Source: Balanoglossus misakiensis
Taxonomy: Eukaryota > Hemichordata
Assembly (NCBI GenBank): GCA_040954595.2
Contig: CM082592.2
Span: 6,572,001 to 6,636,000, forward strand
DNA length: 64,000 bases
Direction of reading: 5' to 3'
Made by a program: the position numbers and the translations under genes. The notes under the pieces are model-generated. The model was given only the letters and a program-made list of their open reading frames with translations. It had not been told where the DNA came from and did not search any database. Below are positions 16,246 through 28,964 of the stretch, one piece after another (position 1 is the stretch's first letter; each line of letters starts with the position of its first letter).

Positions 16246-19081
16246 ATGGAAAACCCAGCCAAGAAACGCAAGTGCGATGAGTCCGATGACAGTAAGCTGC
16301 AGTACTTTGTGCAGTGGTGCCATGACAACTGCTTTAATTTGAACACAAAGGTAGGTAACGTTTGTGTACGAAAATTTATCGTTCCCAAAAATTTCCCATT
16401 TAACAGTATACTAGTAGTTTAGGTATTACAGTGTTTTGTATTGGTCTGAAGGTGGAGATTGGAAAGCGCGGTTCGTGTGCCGAGTATGGTATGGTTGCCA
16501 CGGGAGACCTGGAGGAAGGGGAGTGTCTCTTTGAAATACAGCGATCTCTGCTGCTTCATGCCGAGACTTGCCAAGTGGCAGAGGTTCTTAGCAACGGTAA
16601 GAAATATTGGAAATCAATGATGGACAGGAAGTCAGTTAAATCAGTTAACTCAGTCAGTTAATACATGCCTGTATTTGATAGTATTTGGAACTCTGTCCAT
16701 AAGTCCTGGTACAGGTTTAAAAAAATCTTTTGATTGATAGAAGGTCACTTTGAATAAAAGTCCAGGGGGTAGATCAGGCAATTGTCTGTTAAAGGGTTCA
16801 ATCCAAGCTGTAACTAATAATGATGACTGAATATTCACAAATTGTGGAAAAAAAAACACTCTACGAAGATTCTATGGGTGTTTCTTGCAAAAATCTGTAT
16901 AATTTCACTTTCAGGGAAGACCCACTTATCAAGTGACAGTGGTTGGGTTCCTTTGCTGTTGGCACTGATGTACGAGTATACAAATCCTGAATCTCTATGG
17001 CGACCGTATCTGGACCTGTGTCCTGACTTCACAGTCCTGGACCAACCAATGTTCTGGTCAAGGTAAAGGAAACTGTGTTGTCTGTTTACAAATGCACTCA
17101 CGTAAAAGGAGACTGACTGTGTTGACATACCTACCAGTAGTCTCAATAAACTTGATCAGAGCGATTTTACCATTAATTCCAGGGAAGAACTTGACGAGGA
17201 ACTGGCTGGTACCGGGATACCCGAAGCTGTCAAGAATGATTTGAAAAACATGAAAAAAGAATATACAAAAATTGCCGTGCCATTCATGAAGAAACACCCT
17301 GATTTATGGAAGTAAGTGTATTTCAGCACTGTCCCACTTTGCACGTTATCAAAATCACCAAATTATTGGAAAATTGATGTTCATGTGAATCAAAGAGATT
17401 GATATTAATTAAATTCATTTTCAACTCTTTGCAAGGAAAAGCAAAAATTGGTTTTGAAATACGCTTTTTGAGAGCAAAACAGATTCCTTTGTGAGAGATT
17501 CAGTGTATTTCTGTGTAATACTATTCCCAGATTAGATGTCCACAACTTTGACCTGTACAAGAAGATGGTGGCTTTCATCATGGCGTACAGTTTCACGGAG
17601 AGTCGAGAAGAGGAGATGGAGAGCCCATCTCCTGTCATGGTTCCAGTGGCCGATATACTCAATCATGTGTCGGCAAACAATGCTCATTTGAATTTCGGCG
17701 AAAAAAGTCTTAGCATGGTGAGCACCAGACCGATAAAAAAGGTAAGAGATAATGATTCACCATTCTTGACATGAATTAAAGCCTTTATTAACATGAAATT
17801 AGGCCAAGACAGTTCTCAACTGAAATTCTTAACTCTATCACACTGCCATAGGGAGAAGAAATCTTCAACACTTATGGTCAGCTAGCCAATGGAGAGCTGT
17901 TACACATGTACGGTTTTGCAGAACCATACAGGCATAATTTATATGACAAGGTAAATATGGAGTCACACAGATTAAGATGGTTGTCAAGAGAAAAACTGAC
18001 CACTTCTGAATATTCTTTTGGGTGTTTTCGAAAATAGTAAGCAACCCTGCCCAACATGTGGCATGACTGTGACCTTCCTTGCTTGCTTGAGATCTGTTTC
18101 ACATTTTCTGACTTATTTTTTCGTCAGGTCTCAATAAGTTTTGAACATCTGCTGGCATCTGCAAAGGCTCGCTGCGGAAGCGACAGTGCCGGTTTGAAGT
18201 TACTGGAACAGAAATGGAACTGGTTGCAAGATGTTGATCTTGTGGAGGAGGAGGAAGACAGACTTGTCATCGACAAAGATGGCATCACTGGGTATCAGCT
18301 GTCTACAGTTCTGGAGGTCTGTGCAGTGTCTACATATACTTTTCCCCCAAGTGTTAGATAATCACATTGAAGTTCCTACTGGTAGTTCTATGACATATTA
18401 TTGTACATATTCATGTTGAGACTGTCATCGGTCAGAATACTTCATTTGGTAATCTTTTTGAACCATCAACCACATAACCAAAAAGTGATCACAATCATGT
18501 TTCTTTTTCTTAATTATCAGGTTCTGTCTCTCGACAAAAAGTCCTTTAAGAATTTCAAAAAAAGCTGGCAAGACAAGAGTGATGACGAGGATGATTATGA
18601 CGTGATATTGCTAAAACCAGGTATGTGTGGTGAAGGAGGTTTCAGGCATTTGACTAATTTGCACAAAATGTCCCTGGAAATCAGGGACGACTTTGTCGTC
18701 TTTCAATCTCGTCTTGTTTTGCACGTACAGCCATATGTAGGCAGGCAACCCATGGTGCCCAGTCTGATACCTACCGTGAGTGCGTTTGATGTAACATCAC
18801 TTAGGTCCTTCGCTTACTTCTCCTGACAGCATCTCTCAACCTTCCTTTCAGACGATGTCGCCCATTTGCCGTCATCCAGCAGAACGATTCTACAGACGTG
18901 TCTTCAGCAGCGCTTGGAAGCGTACGGCTACAGCTACGAAGACGACGTCAAAACGCTGCAGTCTCCGTCTGACAACCAGCCGCTTCTGTCGCCCCGTCAG
19001 AAGTACGCCTTACAAGTCAGGCATGGGCAAAGAGAACTGTTGATGAAGATGTTGAAGTCATGTGACAATTCAAGGAGGTAG
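16246..19081 (+). CDS. SETD6: SET domain protein 6, protein lysine methyltransferase
   Basis: SETD6 transfers methyl groups from S-adenosylmethionine to lysines of non-histone targets such as the NF-kB subunit RelA. Nine exons: 16246-16350, 16452-16596, 16915-17062, 17183-17311, 17531-17741, 17852-17950, 18128-18316, 18521-18620 and 18852-19081, giving 451 aa, close to the human length. The N-terminus has a basic patch (KKRKC). The SET domain is split, with [14 protein letters not shown] at its start, the substrate/cofactor motif ADILNHV around residues 216-222 and the catalytic-side motif EEIFNTYGQ around 248-256. A Rubisco-LSMT-like C-terminal domain follows, ending [16 protein letters not shown]. 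All exon phases agree. The exon 7 donor is GTCTGT, weaker than its neighbours. Convergent with PELO. Confidence 0.95.
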
Positions 19082-19155
19082 CCATCACAGAAGTGCTAAT
19101 TTTTTGATAACTTGTGGGGGGGGGGGGGGGTAACACATCACATTCTCTGTTTACG

Positions 19156-19161
19156 AATAAA
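19156..19161 (+). terminator. SETD6 polyadenylation signal
   Basis: AATAAA 75 bp after the SETD6 stop codon, just past a G-run (about 19114-19130). Confidence 0.5.
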
Positions 19162-19270
19162 ACATGCACGTCATGTTGATTGCGCCACTTGTCAAACCAC
19201 ACACACACAATACACGCTCGACATTCACCCTTCATAAAATGAAACAACCAAATACACGATAGACTGAGAC

Positions 19271-19276
19271 TTTATT
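19271..19276 (-). terminator. candidate PELO polyadenylation signal
   Basis: AATAAA on the minus strand (TTTATT on plus), 600 bp beyond the PELO stop. A second candidate lies near 19677. If this one is used, the SETD6 and PELO transcripts end about 100 bp apart. Confidence 0.35.
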
Positions 19277-19871
19277 AAATTCATTAAGGGAATCTCAGTG
19301 CAATTTGCTATAATATCTGATTTAACATTGTCAAAATTAAAAAAAATATTCCCTTTGGCAAGTCGTTTAATTTAAATAAATCTTGACAGTAAAATTAATA
19401 TGAAGTTATCGCTCACATTTTTTTCCACAAAGACAGACCAGTGACAACTGTTGTCTACTTGCTGTGTGCATGCATGGGCCCTCAGCTTTGCATGGGTCCC
19501 ATATACACTGCACGCATTCAGGGATTTACAGCCAGTTTCAAGTTAGCTTTACAACTCACTGTTGAAACAGGTAAATTGAATGTACAATATAAACACAAAA
19601 ATATCGGTCACCCACTCATATTACAGGAAACGAGCATGGGGAATGGCCATCTGCCCAGATGAACTGGTAAGCGGCTTTATTTATGTTCATAAAATAAATA
19701 TTCATAAGTATGTTCTAATGTGTGGACGACCCAAGCAAAGCTGTGGTGAAGCTCTGACCCTTCAGTGGAGAGCACGTCTTTGCATTTATACTGTCATGCA
19801 GTCCATTTACGGAAATGTGTCAATTATCCCAGAGGGCTAAAGTTTTCTGTAGCTCTCTGCGAATGTGAACA

Positions 19872-22800
19872 CTAGTTTTCATCCGAACTGGAATCTGCTT
19901 CTTCGTCGGAGAGTTCGGGAAGTGGAAAGCGGAGGATGGCAGCTACGCCGCTCAATAGAGTGAGTTCTGAAAAAATGAAGACATCTCATTAATCTCGGAT
20001 ATCTGGATGAAGGTGCATTTGACTTTAAATGTGATATTCTCTTCCTACTGTGCACCCACAAAATTAATTTTACCCTCAAGTGCAAAACCATGTTTCAAAT
20101 TTAAGTGAGTACTGTAGCAACAACTGACACAAATGTTCCACTTACGTTCCCCTGAAACATGCAGACTGGAGAATATTTTAGCTTCGCCACCGCCCTCTCG
20201 TACGCTTTCCACGAGATTGATGTATCGCCTCCGTTTGGGGATATCTTTTGATCTGCAAAGCAAGATGGTATATGTATGCAATTACTTGAAGTGGATGCCT
20301 GCTTCAGCAAGACTGCATATACCAGAAAATGATTGTTGTCAGTGGGCCAGAGGCTATCGATGGTACGGTAATATAAATGACTCATGGCATGGAGCTTGTC
20401 TCACCTGAACAATTCGTCACTGACGAGAAGTGTTTCCACAGCCGATGCTTCATTGGCTTTTTCTACATGATTGATGCTGAAAACAAAAAAAGTAAGAGCC
20501 AGATCACTATCTAGTATTCTTCATTTACCGGTAATCAATATGCAGCAGGAATGGTGCCCAAAGTGTATTTTGCAAACATATACAATCCAGCACCCTCTCA
20601 AACCAAGACATTATTGTCTCAAGACTGTCTACGCTCTCAGTGTCAGCGTTGGAGTTTACATGTTCTTACCCATAGAAGGCTCTGGCTGGTTCTGTCTGCA
20701 ACATCTGGTAGAAAGCATCCAATGCTTTGACCTCACCAGCTGCTTTTGTGTCTTGCAGTTTCACCATGATTGCCGGGTCTGACAATATCTCTGTCAAAGA
20801 AAAGAAGGCAGTGAAACGTTTTGGTTTAAAGGGTGGGGTTCGTCCCGTGGTTGTTACTTTACATTAATACACTGTACAGGTGCCAGGCAATGCGTCGTGA
20901 CTTTTTATCACATTTCCAAGTTACAATCACATCATTGTCACTATTCGTGCAATGCCGTGTACACACGTACCTTTGAGAGAATGTTTGAAACCCGATGATG
21001 CATGGACTAGAAGAAACTTTGATTTGTTTTCGATGAGAAGTTTGTTGTCGGTTTTCACTGCCTGGGTAAACATGTAGTCATAGAACTGGTCCTGTGGAGA
21101 AAAGTTGGAGTAAAATTAGTTGGCATGACTACAAGGCATAGTCATGTGACATGTGTATATGCATATCATTGTGAAATAGATTATGGCACACTGAGTAATA
21201 AGAATGGTTACCTTGACAAACCCTGGACTTCCAATGAGAATACATTTGACAACTGAAATAAAACACATTGAAAACATTATTTTGAATGATAAAACAACAT
21301 AGGCTCCACAAATAGTTCATTTTCTCCTTCAAGATCAGCAGTGAGTTTAAAATGTACATGTATAGGATTTTATATATTGAAGCTGGCACATAGCAAGAGC
21401 TTCAGCTTGTACTGATTATCCTAGCAAACCTGCTCAGCTCACCGTCAAAGTTGATGTGTCGGAGAACAGCCTGCATCAGCGACTCGTAGAATTTCTCCAA
21501 TCCTTTGTCGTGCTGAGCACACAGTCCCTTTCTCTTCCTGGGAATATTGACTTCGATCTTCGCCCGCACTATCGTCATGCTGGACGTCACCAAACACACG
21601 TGTCCCAGTCCTTCCTGCATGACCACTGCTGCGACGTCGGCACTTTGACTCGGATCACATGCCTGTTCTAAAAAAAACAAACAGCATGATTTGCAAAATT
21701 GTGTTTTGAACGGAAATATTTCACCTGAGATTTGTCTTGCCATTGTCTACTTTTGCAGGTATGTTTCGCTAAATTATCCGTACATGTGATGTACCTACAT
21801 TAACCCACCCCCATTTCACTGTACAAAGGTCCAACACTGCTATTGTTAACACTGGAGTTGGACCAAACCATGGTGGCGAAAGGGTTATTCATTGACGGTT
21901 TCTATACTCACCAATTCTCTCCAACTGAATGCTGTCCCACTCTTTCTTGGCCAAAGTAAATTTCCGGTTCAGTTCCAAGTCCAGCGTGTGATAAGCACCC
22001 ATCTGCAAGAAACAAGTTATGTATCAGACACCATGTTGATTTCAAGTCTGAATAATTTTTGTCTGTGTTGGTTTTGTTGCTCTGGTTGTGTCATGTAAAT
22101 AAGTGTCATTTTCCTCGGGATTTTGGCTGGACTTTTTCAAGAGCGTGCTGCACCTGAGCCCTTTGGATGACCGTGTCGCACTGACCTTGACATACTGGTT
22201 CTCCTGTATATTCCTCCCCTTGACTCTCAAGACGCACGCCTGCGTATCGAAGTCCACGTCTTCCACAGATATGGTCAACATGGTACGCACTCTGCTGCTG
22301 CTACTGCTGCCTGTGGCTGACTCCGTCTGCACTTTCCGGACTGTGGTGGCCCGCAGACTGTCTTTGGGCATAATCAGGTTATAGGCATGCCACATGTCTT
22401 CTGCTTCATCAGGAATCAGGGTCACCTGACTGCAAGGAAACCATCAGGAATTGTCTCGCTGTGATCTTATAATTTTTTTTTAAATTTCAAGCCATATTGT
22501 ACACATCATGCACACATGCTTTGAAATTATTGATGATAACACCTTACTTGAAGACCGAAAAAAATCTTGAATCAATATTGTCATGAACTTAGAATAAGCA
22601 TTTAGAGTTGACACAAACTTTTTTTTGACATGGTGGTATACGGTACATGTATACATGTACATTAATTTTTATAGGCATTTACAGCCTACAGGTTTTGTCG
22701 GAACATGTATGAATTTAATGTTGCATCTATGATCCATGTCTAAATCTTGAAGACCTACATTGTTGGCATTTTCTCTCAACACGGCCGATGTGGGGTGACT

Positions 22801-22952
22801 GACGCCCGCTGTGGCACGAATAATCGGTGAATATACGACAGCTGACCAATCGCGCCGTCAGTTTCATTCATCATTGAATGAAATGTCAATTTCTTAAAAA
22901 AAGATGCTTACCCCTGCATGTCCTTTTCGACTAATTTACTGACTAACTTCAT
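19872..22952 (-). CDS. PELO: Pelota, ribosome rescue factor
   Basis: Pelota (Dom34) is an eRF1 relative that, with the GTPase HBS1L, splits ribosomes stalled on broken or aberrant mRNA (no-go and non-stop decay). Ten coding exons: 22952-22912, 22429-22186, 22002-21912, 21667-21443, 21252-21212, 21091-20971, 20790-20670, 20476-20405, 20252-20146 and 19966-19872, total 385 aa, the same as human. It starts [20 protein letters not shown]. The N-terminal decoding domain has [19 protein letters not shown] and [14 protein letters not shown]; the central domain has [13 protein letters not shown] and [12 protein letters not shown] and lacks the eRF1 GGQ, as expected for Pelota; the C-terminal domain has [14 protein letters not shown] and an acidic tail. 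It lies in tandem with NLE1 upstream and tail to tail with SETD6. Confidence 0.97.
21800..21887. mobile_element. palindromic TTAA element, copy C
   Basis: Begins TTAACCCACCCCC and ends ATGGTGGCGAAAGGGTTAT, with the shared AAAGGTCC and TTGGACC blocks inside. It lies in a PELO intron. Confidence 0.6.
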
Positions 22953-23338
22953 TTTCACCTTGGTTTCTCACACCAAACTGTCAATAAAATTTCGCTGGCA
23001 CCAATTTCCATGCCATGGTATTTGTCAATCGGTGAGTCACATATGTTTTTACCGGCGAAGTGTTACGACACCATGCTGAATGAAATCAACAAGATGCGAA
23101 ACAGGAAGCGAAGAGGCCAGAGCCTCGTTTTGACATTGCCAGCAAAGCCGCCTAAGTTTGTGAACATATGTCTGAGCACTGATATGGCAAAATACCTTTT
23201 CTTTTGCTCGTGTTTTTCAATACCGTGGTGAAAAGGATTAGTGATGCGAAAGCTATAATAATACTTTGAACTCAGCCTAGTTTTTAATTGTCAACAAATC
23301 AATACCACGCTTCCATATACCGTATGGTAAAAAGATGC
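22953..23338. other. PELO 5' region and spacer to the NLE1 3' end
   Basis: Contains the PELO promoter and 5' untranslated region, presumably close to 22953-23000. A 73-codon plus-strand frame at 23010-23231 has no recognisable domain and is probably chance. Confidence 0.35.
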
Positions 23339-23344
23339 TTTATT
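23339..23344 (-). terminator. NLE1 polyadenylation signal
   Basis: AATAAA on the minus strand, 155 bp beyond the NLE1 stop codon at 23499. Confidence 0.5.
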
Positions 23345-23498
23345 GAACAGTACAACCATGTCAAATACAGATACAAGTCTGTACAGGGCAGTCACTGTTG
23401 TTTGACTAGAATGTTGTCTGGTATTGCATCGGGCATACTTCTACTGCAAGATTTCCTGGACCAATAATAGGGGTGTTGGAAGTTTCCAAGGAAATCCA

Positions 23499-26400
23499 TC
23501 ACCTTCTCCATCTGAAGCAAAGAGAGAACATTATTGAGAATAACTGGGAAAGGATAAATTTTCACAATTATGCCAAAATATATCGACTCCTGCCAAATCA
23601 GTCGTTACAGAAACGACATCATTTGAGATAAAAGAAACAAAAAAACTTACATTTTGAGGACTTTATCCTTCCCGCCACTGGCAACTCTCTGTCCGTCCGG
23701 ACTCCAGTCCACAGCGTAAACTTCATCAGCATGGCCGGGCAAATCTACAAGTATCTTGCGGGTCATGATGTCCCAGACTTTCAGAGTGCTGTCGGAACTA
23801 CCACTGACCAGCAGGCGACTGTCGGCCGACCATGCAATCTGCAGACATGAAATGCAAACAGTGATTTAGCCGAGATATGAAAAATACAATCCTAGATTTG
23901 TGTGAACTTTTTGACAGGCATGTTGATTTAAACATTGGTGAGGATATCAAAATATCAGTCAGCACAGTTTTGAAATTCCAATACTTTACTTTTAACAAAA
24001 TGTGTTTTTTACCTGATAGACTGAACTGACATGACCTCGTAGTGTTGCTAAAAATCTGGAAATAACAGAGTGTGACTGTAAGTGGTGATGACTAATATGT
24101 GAAGTACTTGTATGCTGTGTATACACACGTATCCCAAGAATCAAGGTTCATTCACCCAGCCAGATGGTCAGCTGACACAAGACCAAAATGCAAGATGGGT
24201 GAGTGGTATGTTGTATTCATCATGGTAAGTTGCTTCAGATACGGTTCTGGACAGAAAACTGATCTGAATTTGCTACATGTGGGACTAAAAGTTAACAATT
24301 CATCCTTCACTTACTTTCCAGTTTTTCCATCCCATAATTTTACCGATTTGTCGAACGAGGCGCTGGCCACAAGTCTTGTATCGGGAGAAAATTTGACTTC
24401 ATTTATGAGCTGCTGATGGCCTGTCATTCTACAGAGTGGTTTCTTGTCGTCTGCTGGTTGCCATAGAAACATGGTGAAATCGTCCGACCCAGACACAAGT
24501 CTCTCCGGTCCCGAACCCTAGGAGATGAGGTATGATCCAAGAACAATACTGAGCATCGGAAATTATTTCATGGTTCATGATACATGCAGAGGAAGCAGTG
24601 TATTGCAATCTTCAGTTCCTGACAAAAGTTAATCAATTGAAGCATGATGATTGGAAAGCTGTAGTTTGTTGAAATCAAAGAGAAACTTACCTTGGCTGAA
24701 TTATACCTTTCTTCTGCCAACTTTGCCTCTTCCTCCTCTGTGAACGACACAAAGTACCAACATTAGTACAGAACATTAGTCATTACATACTAGTAAAAAA
24801 ATAAAGTCTGCATACATGTACAAAAAGTGTTTTAGCCCTTCTTGACTCAATGAAAACAAAATACCATTTTCAGACATCACTTACCTGTTTTGTTTTGTTC
24901 TTTGTGTGTCAGTGTCGCTTTGACTGGATTGAAGGCCCCTGTCCGCATCACATAGTCTGTACTGAGCGCCATGGTGTTGACCCAGTGACCGTGTCCTTGT
25001 AGTGTGCGACACAAAACTCCCTGAAGATAAACAAAAAAAATCGCACAATTTATTTGATGTTCAGGAAATTCTTTGAATACATACCCCATGTGTTATCTCT
25101 CCTACATGCAACATGCAAAACAATTTGACTAAAATAAACTGTTCTAAAATTAAAAATCTCAGATTATCAATTTCTGGAACTTTACGGTAAACTTACATCC
25201 TCTGCCCTCCATACTTTGATAGTTCTGTCTTGTGATGCTGAATACAGTAGTCCACTGCCACCCCATTTAACGCAGGTAACACTCTGTAAGTGCCCTGACA
25301 GAATCACTTTGGTTTTTCCCAAAACAGTGTCCCATATCCTTATCGTTGCATCCTACGTAAGAGGGAAAAAATCGAATTATTGTTGACACAAAAATGTTTC
25401 TATTGCTTATTTAGTGGATTGTGACTGCAATACTTTGTAGACTGAAAGTTGTGTCTGCTGGGGGCGCTCTTCATGGTCACCTTGGTGATAAATATTTCAG
25501 ATTTATTTGTTTGGTCTTTCCCCTTGAAGTTTTACACCAGGCGAGAGTTAAACTTGCGAAGATGTGAATACAGCTCGCTGCTTACCTTGGAGGCACTAGC
25601 TAGGTGTCTGCACTGTGGGTTGAGGTGAAGTGGTTCCCAACACAGCCATGTTATCCACTGCCGGTGACCAATTAAAGGTTTGCCGATTTGTTTGCCAGTT
25701 GTAGGATCCCAAAGGCATATCTGAAATACAATTTGTCATGAGCAGGGTAGTGGTTATTAAAAAGGGATGGCAGCAGTAATGCCTGATGAAAGTTATTGCG
25801 GTACTCTCAACGCGAATCTTCAATACTTAGCCAGGGGCTCTCTCACCCATTCTGTTCATGACAATTTCTGATGTTGTTTTATGCCCTTCAATAATTTGTT
25901 ACTATTTTTCAGAGATGTGAAATGAGCAGAAAATCCTTTATGAAAACTTTGCGTGGACCTACCTCACTGTTTTTACATCCTGAGGCCAATTTTTTCCCAT
26001 TGGGTGACCATGCTATACTCAACACCCAGTTCCGATGACCTGCATTGTAGAAAATGTTGTTTGTGTTGAAAAAATATATCAGTTTTTGGTATAGTGTTGA
26101 AGACATTGTAGAAAATGAGACTCTTTACTTGGAATTATCAGCTGATCATGAATTCTCATGTCAAAGTCCTGTTAATGGTGTGAATCTGATGCAAATACAC
26201 ATAGCTACTCACCTTTACATGTAAACTGTGGGGTTTCTGTGTAAATGTCCCAGAATCGTACTGTTGTGTCACCTGAACCACTTGCAAGATACCTGTACAT
26301 GAAATAGTTTTCATTGATGAAGGTTAGGGCTGTTGAACAATTGCATTCTAAGCCAATATCAGAAATACCAAGGAGAATATCTGTGATAATATCATAAGTC

Positions 26401-27284
26401 AAAACTAACCTCCCTGTTGGACTGAAGGCCACTGATATGACGGCTTCTGCATGGCCTTCAATACTGCTTGTACACCTTGTGACTGCCCTGACTTTGAACA
26501 CGGCTTGCGGTTGATAAATTATTTCTAAAACTTTTTCTGTTTCCTGCTCTTCCTTTTCTAGGACGTCTTCTAGAGTGCCTGTGATTTCTGTTTCATTGAC
26601 GAAAAATGAATACGGCGTCGTTTCTTCCTGAAAATGACAAAGGCATGTTCAAGAACATTCTGATCCGGGATGTTCAGTACTACATGTTAAGAAGTTGGTC
26701 ATGCAGTCAAGGGAGAAATTTCATTGGAATACCATTAAAATTGATAAATTTGCTGTCTGTTACCTTTTGAAGTAGAGCATTACAAACTAATTGTAATTTA
26801 TCCTTTGTGATATTTGTGGGGAGATCAAAAGGAGTTCCAGTTGGTTCACCATCTTCACTGACAAACTGAGCCAACAGCCTCTTTGTATCTTCTTGTTCAC
26901 TGAAAGGAACAAAAGTAAACATTTACAACACTTGCACTGTTTTGTCAAACAGGTCATCGATATAGGTTAGCAGCTTTCCAGAGACAGTCTATGGGCACAT
27001 TTGAAGTTCTGTGAATACACTCACCATTTGTGTGTGTGTTAGTAGTGTTAGGCCAGCCCATATCCATGGGCTTTCCCAACTTGCATTTGTTTAAATACCC
27101 CAAGGAGTTACCACAGCTCCATCATATCCAAATGCTGATGTACATATCATGATTCCAGTAAAATCTGTGCTTCATATTTCAAATCGCTATAAACTGAAGA
27201 ATCACATACACATTAAAACTACCTGTACATTACTTTCAAAAGAGACAATTTCACCGTTCTGTGAAATGTCGATATTTACCCCAT
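23499..27284 (-). CDS. NLE1: Notchless homolog, 60S ribosome assembly WD40 protein
   Basis: NLE1 (yeast Rsa4) sits on pre-60S particles and is pulled by the AAA ATPase Midasin to drive particle maturation; it was also described as a Notch signalling modifier. Thirteen coding exons: 27284-27280, 26899-26764, 26627-26410, 26292-26213, 26039-25963, 25720-25586, 25352-25197, 25020-24885, 24737-24691, 24517-24315, 24055-24013, 23838-23651 and 23511-23499, giving 478 aa (human 485). The N-terminal ubiquitin-like NLE domain covers about residues 5-90 ([20 protein letters not shown]). The acidic residue expected to contact Midasin is probably E61 in NETEI. Eight WD blades follow ([41 protein letters not shown]). 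The first coding exon holds only ATGGG, and the last only the end of IWRR and the stop. Confidence 0.96.
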
Positions 27285-27708
27285 TTCACGTGGTCAGCCT
27301 GATCAGCTGACTTGTCTTCCTTTGCAATGTTGTGTCCACACGTATGATTATTGGAGTAAAGAGTTGTCAACTATCAGTCGCGAATTTAGACCCCCTAACT
27401 TATTAAAAATAATAAACTTGGTGTATTTCCATTATTTTCCCAAGAAATTACCCGGAATTTCACGACATTCGTTATGGTATACCTGTTAGATTACTTGGAT
27501 ATTCTTGCATATGTATTTTCTGTACATATATCGCAATTTCATGCAGCAGATATTTGTTTTGTCGAAAGGTCAAAGGTTATACTAGTGTAATGTGCGTTTC
27601 CTGAGGTGGGAATGGAGTACGAAAGCTGAGCAGGACTGGAATCTTCCTTGTTATTGGTGCATTTAGCTTCCTTTTATTGTAACAGTCACTTTGATTAAAC
27701 ACCGAGTT
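27285..27708. promoter_or_regulatory. bidirectional promoter of NLE1 and MRPL18
   Basis: The two start codons face away from each other with 424 bp between them, so both promoters and both 5' untranslated regions must fit here. No TATA box is obvious at a sensible distance from either start. This is inferred from gene layout, not from a motif. Confidence 0.6.
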
Positions 27709-28137
27709 ATGGCTTGGAACCATCTCCGGACAACGGCAACTTTTACCCCACCATTTCTGAGATCACTTGGCAGAGAAGCTCACTTGTGCAGGAGATCATC
27801 GAAATTAGCAACATGTCAGTCGTCTCGTTGTAACATCAGACTTTTTGAAAAACAGGAACACAAAACGTATACGAACTGCAACAGCTATTCCTCGGGAGCG
27901 CCACTTTCCCAACAAGTGGAAAGCCGAGAGCAAAAACTGTCTGAGAACGATGAGGTGTCACCAAATTTCATCAACAGAAACCCAAGAAATTTGGAGAGGA
28001 TGGCTTTAGCATACAAGGATAAGGGTTGGGACTGCAGTTATCCAAGGAGAGACTACTGGCATAGGTATGGAGTGGACTTTGTGTGCAAATCAGTCAATGC
28101 ACCCATTTGGTTGTATTTCAAGCATTGTTTTGACAGC

Positions 28138-28191
<54 letters not shown>

Positions 28192-28793
28192 GATTTTTAG
28201 ACATATACATGTACTGACTAAACTTTTTTTCTAAATTTTTGTAGGCTTATCGTTGAACAAAGTAACAGACACATAACAGCCTACGTGGAACACAACAACG
28301 GCCATCGTGTAATCTCTGCATCAACTAAGGAATGGGCGATCAAAAAACAACTTTATGCACTAAATGATGTGTCAGCTGCTGACAGCATAGGCAGAGTACT
28401 GGCTCAGCGATGTCTTGAAGCTGGCATTAGCTATGTGAATTGGCGTATTCTTGATGAGGTGTTTTCAACAGAAAAGGTAATATTCTGAACTCCCAGACCC
28501 CATATACCTGCAAGTTGGTTAGGGTCCAATAGGGATTTATTGATATCATGCTGTCTTGGGTCAATTCGGTTCCTATTTTCAACTAACAAGAAGTCTGGTC
28601 TGTTCACAATCCTCATGCAATATTTTAAGTATTCTGAAATAATGTTGCCGTTCTTGTCTTTTTTCAGATTCAGAAGCTCAGAGCTGCAGCACAAGATGAA
28701 GGCTTGGTTCTGACAGAGCCAAGGGCTATAGTTGATTTCAACAGGCCAATCAACTACTTTCCCGACATGGACCACGATGAGAAGAAGTTGTAG
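27709..28793 (+). CDS. MRPL18: mitochondrial ribosomal protein uL18m
   Basis: A protein of the mitochondrial large ribosomal subunit (uL18 family), sitting at the central protuberance; the family has also been linked to 5S rRNA import. Three coding exons, 27709-28064, 28245-28476 and 28668-28793, encode 237 aa. The first 35 residues carry many Arg and few acidic residues ([18 protein letters not shown]), as expected of a mitochondrial targeting signal. The conserved core is [57 protein letters not shown] and the C-terminus [11 protein letters not shown]. It is longer than human MRPL18 (about 180 aa), mostly in a low-conservation segment at about residues 35-85. Intron 1 contains an ATC microsatellite that would add polyisoleucine if retained. 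Confidence 0.94.
28141..28191. repeat. microsatellite (ATC)17
   Basis: Seventeen ATC units in the first intron of MRPL18. The open frame continues through it as polyisoleucine, but the donor at 28064 and the clean splice to 28245 exclude it from the protein. Confidence 0.95.
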
Positions 28794-28958
28794 AAAGTGA
28801 TCTGATGACCAGCAGTGCGATGAATCTCCTGCCTTCTCTCCATGGTTGGTGGGTGTCAAACACCAGACATTTCACCCAAGGAATTTCGATTCTCATACAA
28901 TTGTGACTTGTTGTGTTTTCCATAAATCTGATGCAGTGACTGACTTATTTTCATTTTC

Positions 28959-28964
28959 AATAAA
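28959..28964 (+). terminator. MRPL18 polyadenylation signal
   Basis: AATAAA 166 bp after the MRPL18 stop codon. Confidence 0.55.

Noticed and set aside
16225-16248. SETD6 start at an upstream non-ATG codon (16225)
   Set aside because: The upstream part would require TTG initiation and overlaps a likely splice acceptor (TGTTTGTAG); ATG 16246 gives a normal N-terminus.
28065-28200. Extension of MRPL18 exon 1 into a polyisoleucine tail
   Set aside because: The donor after HR and the splice to LIVEQSN restore the conserved uL18 core; the isoleucines come from the intronic ATC microsatellite.
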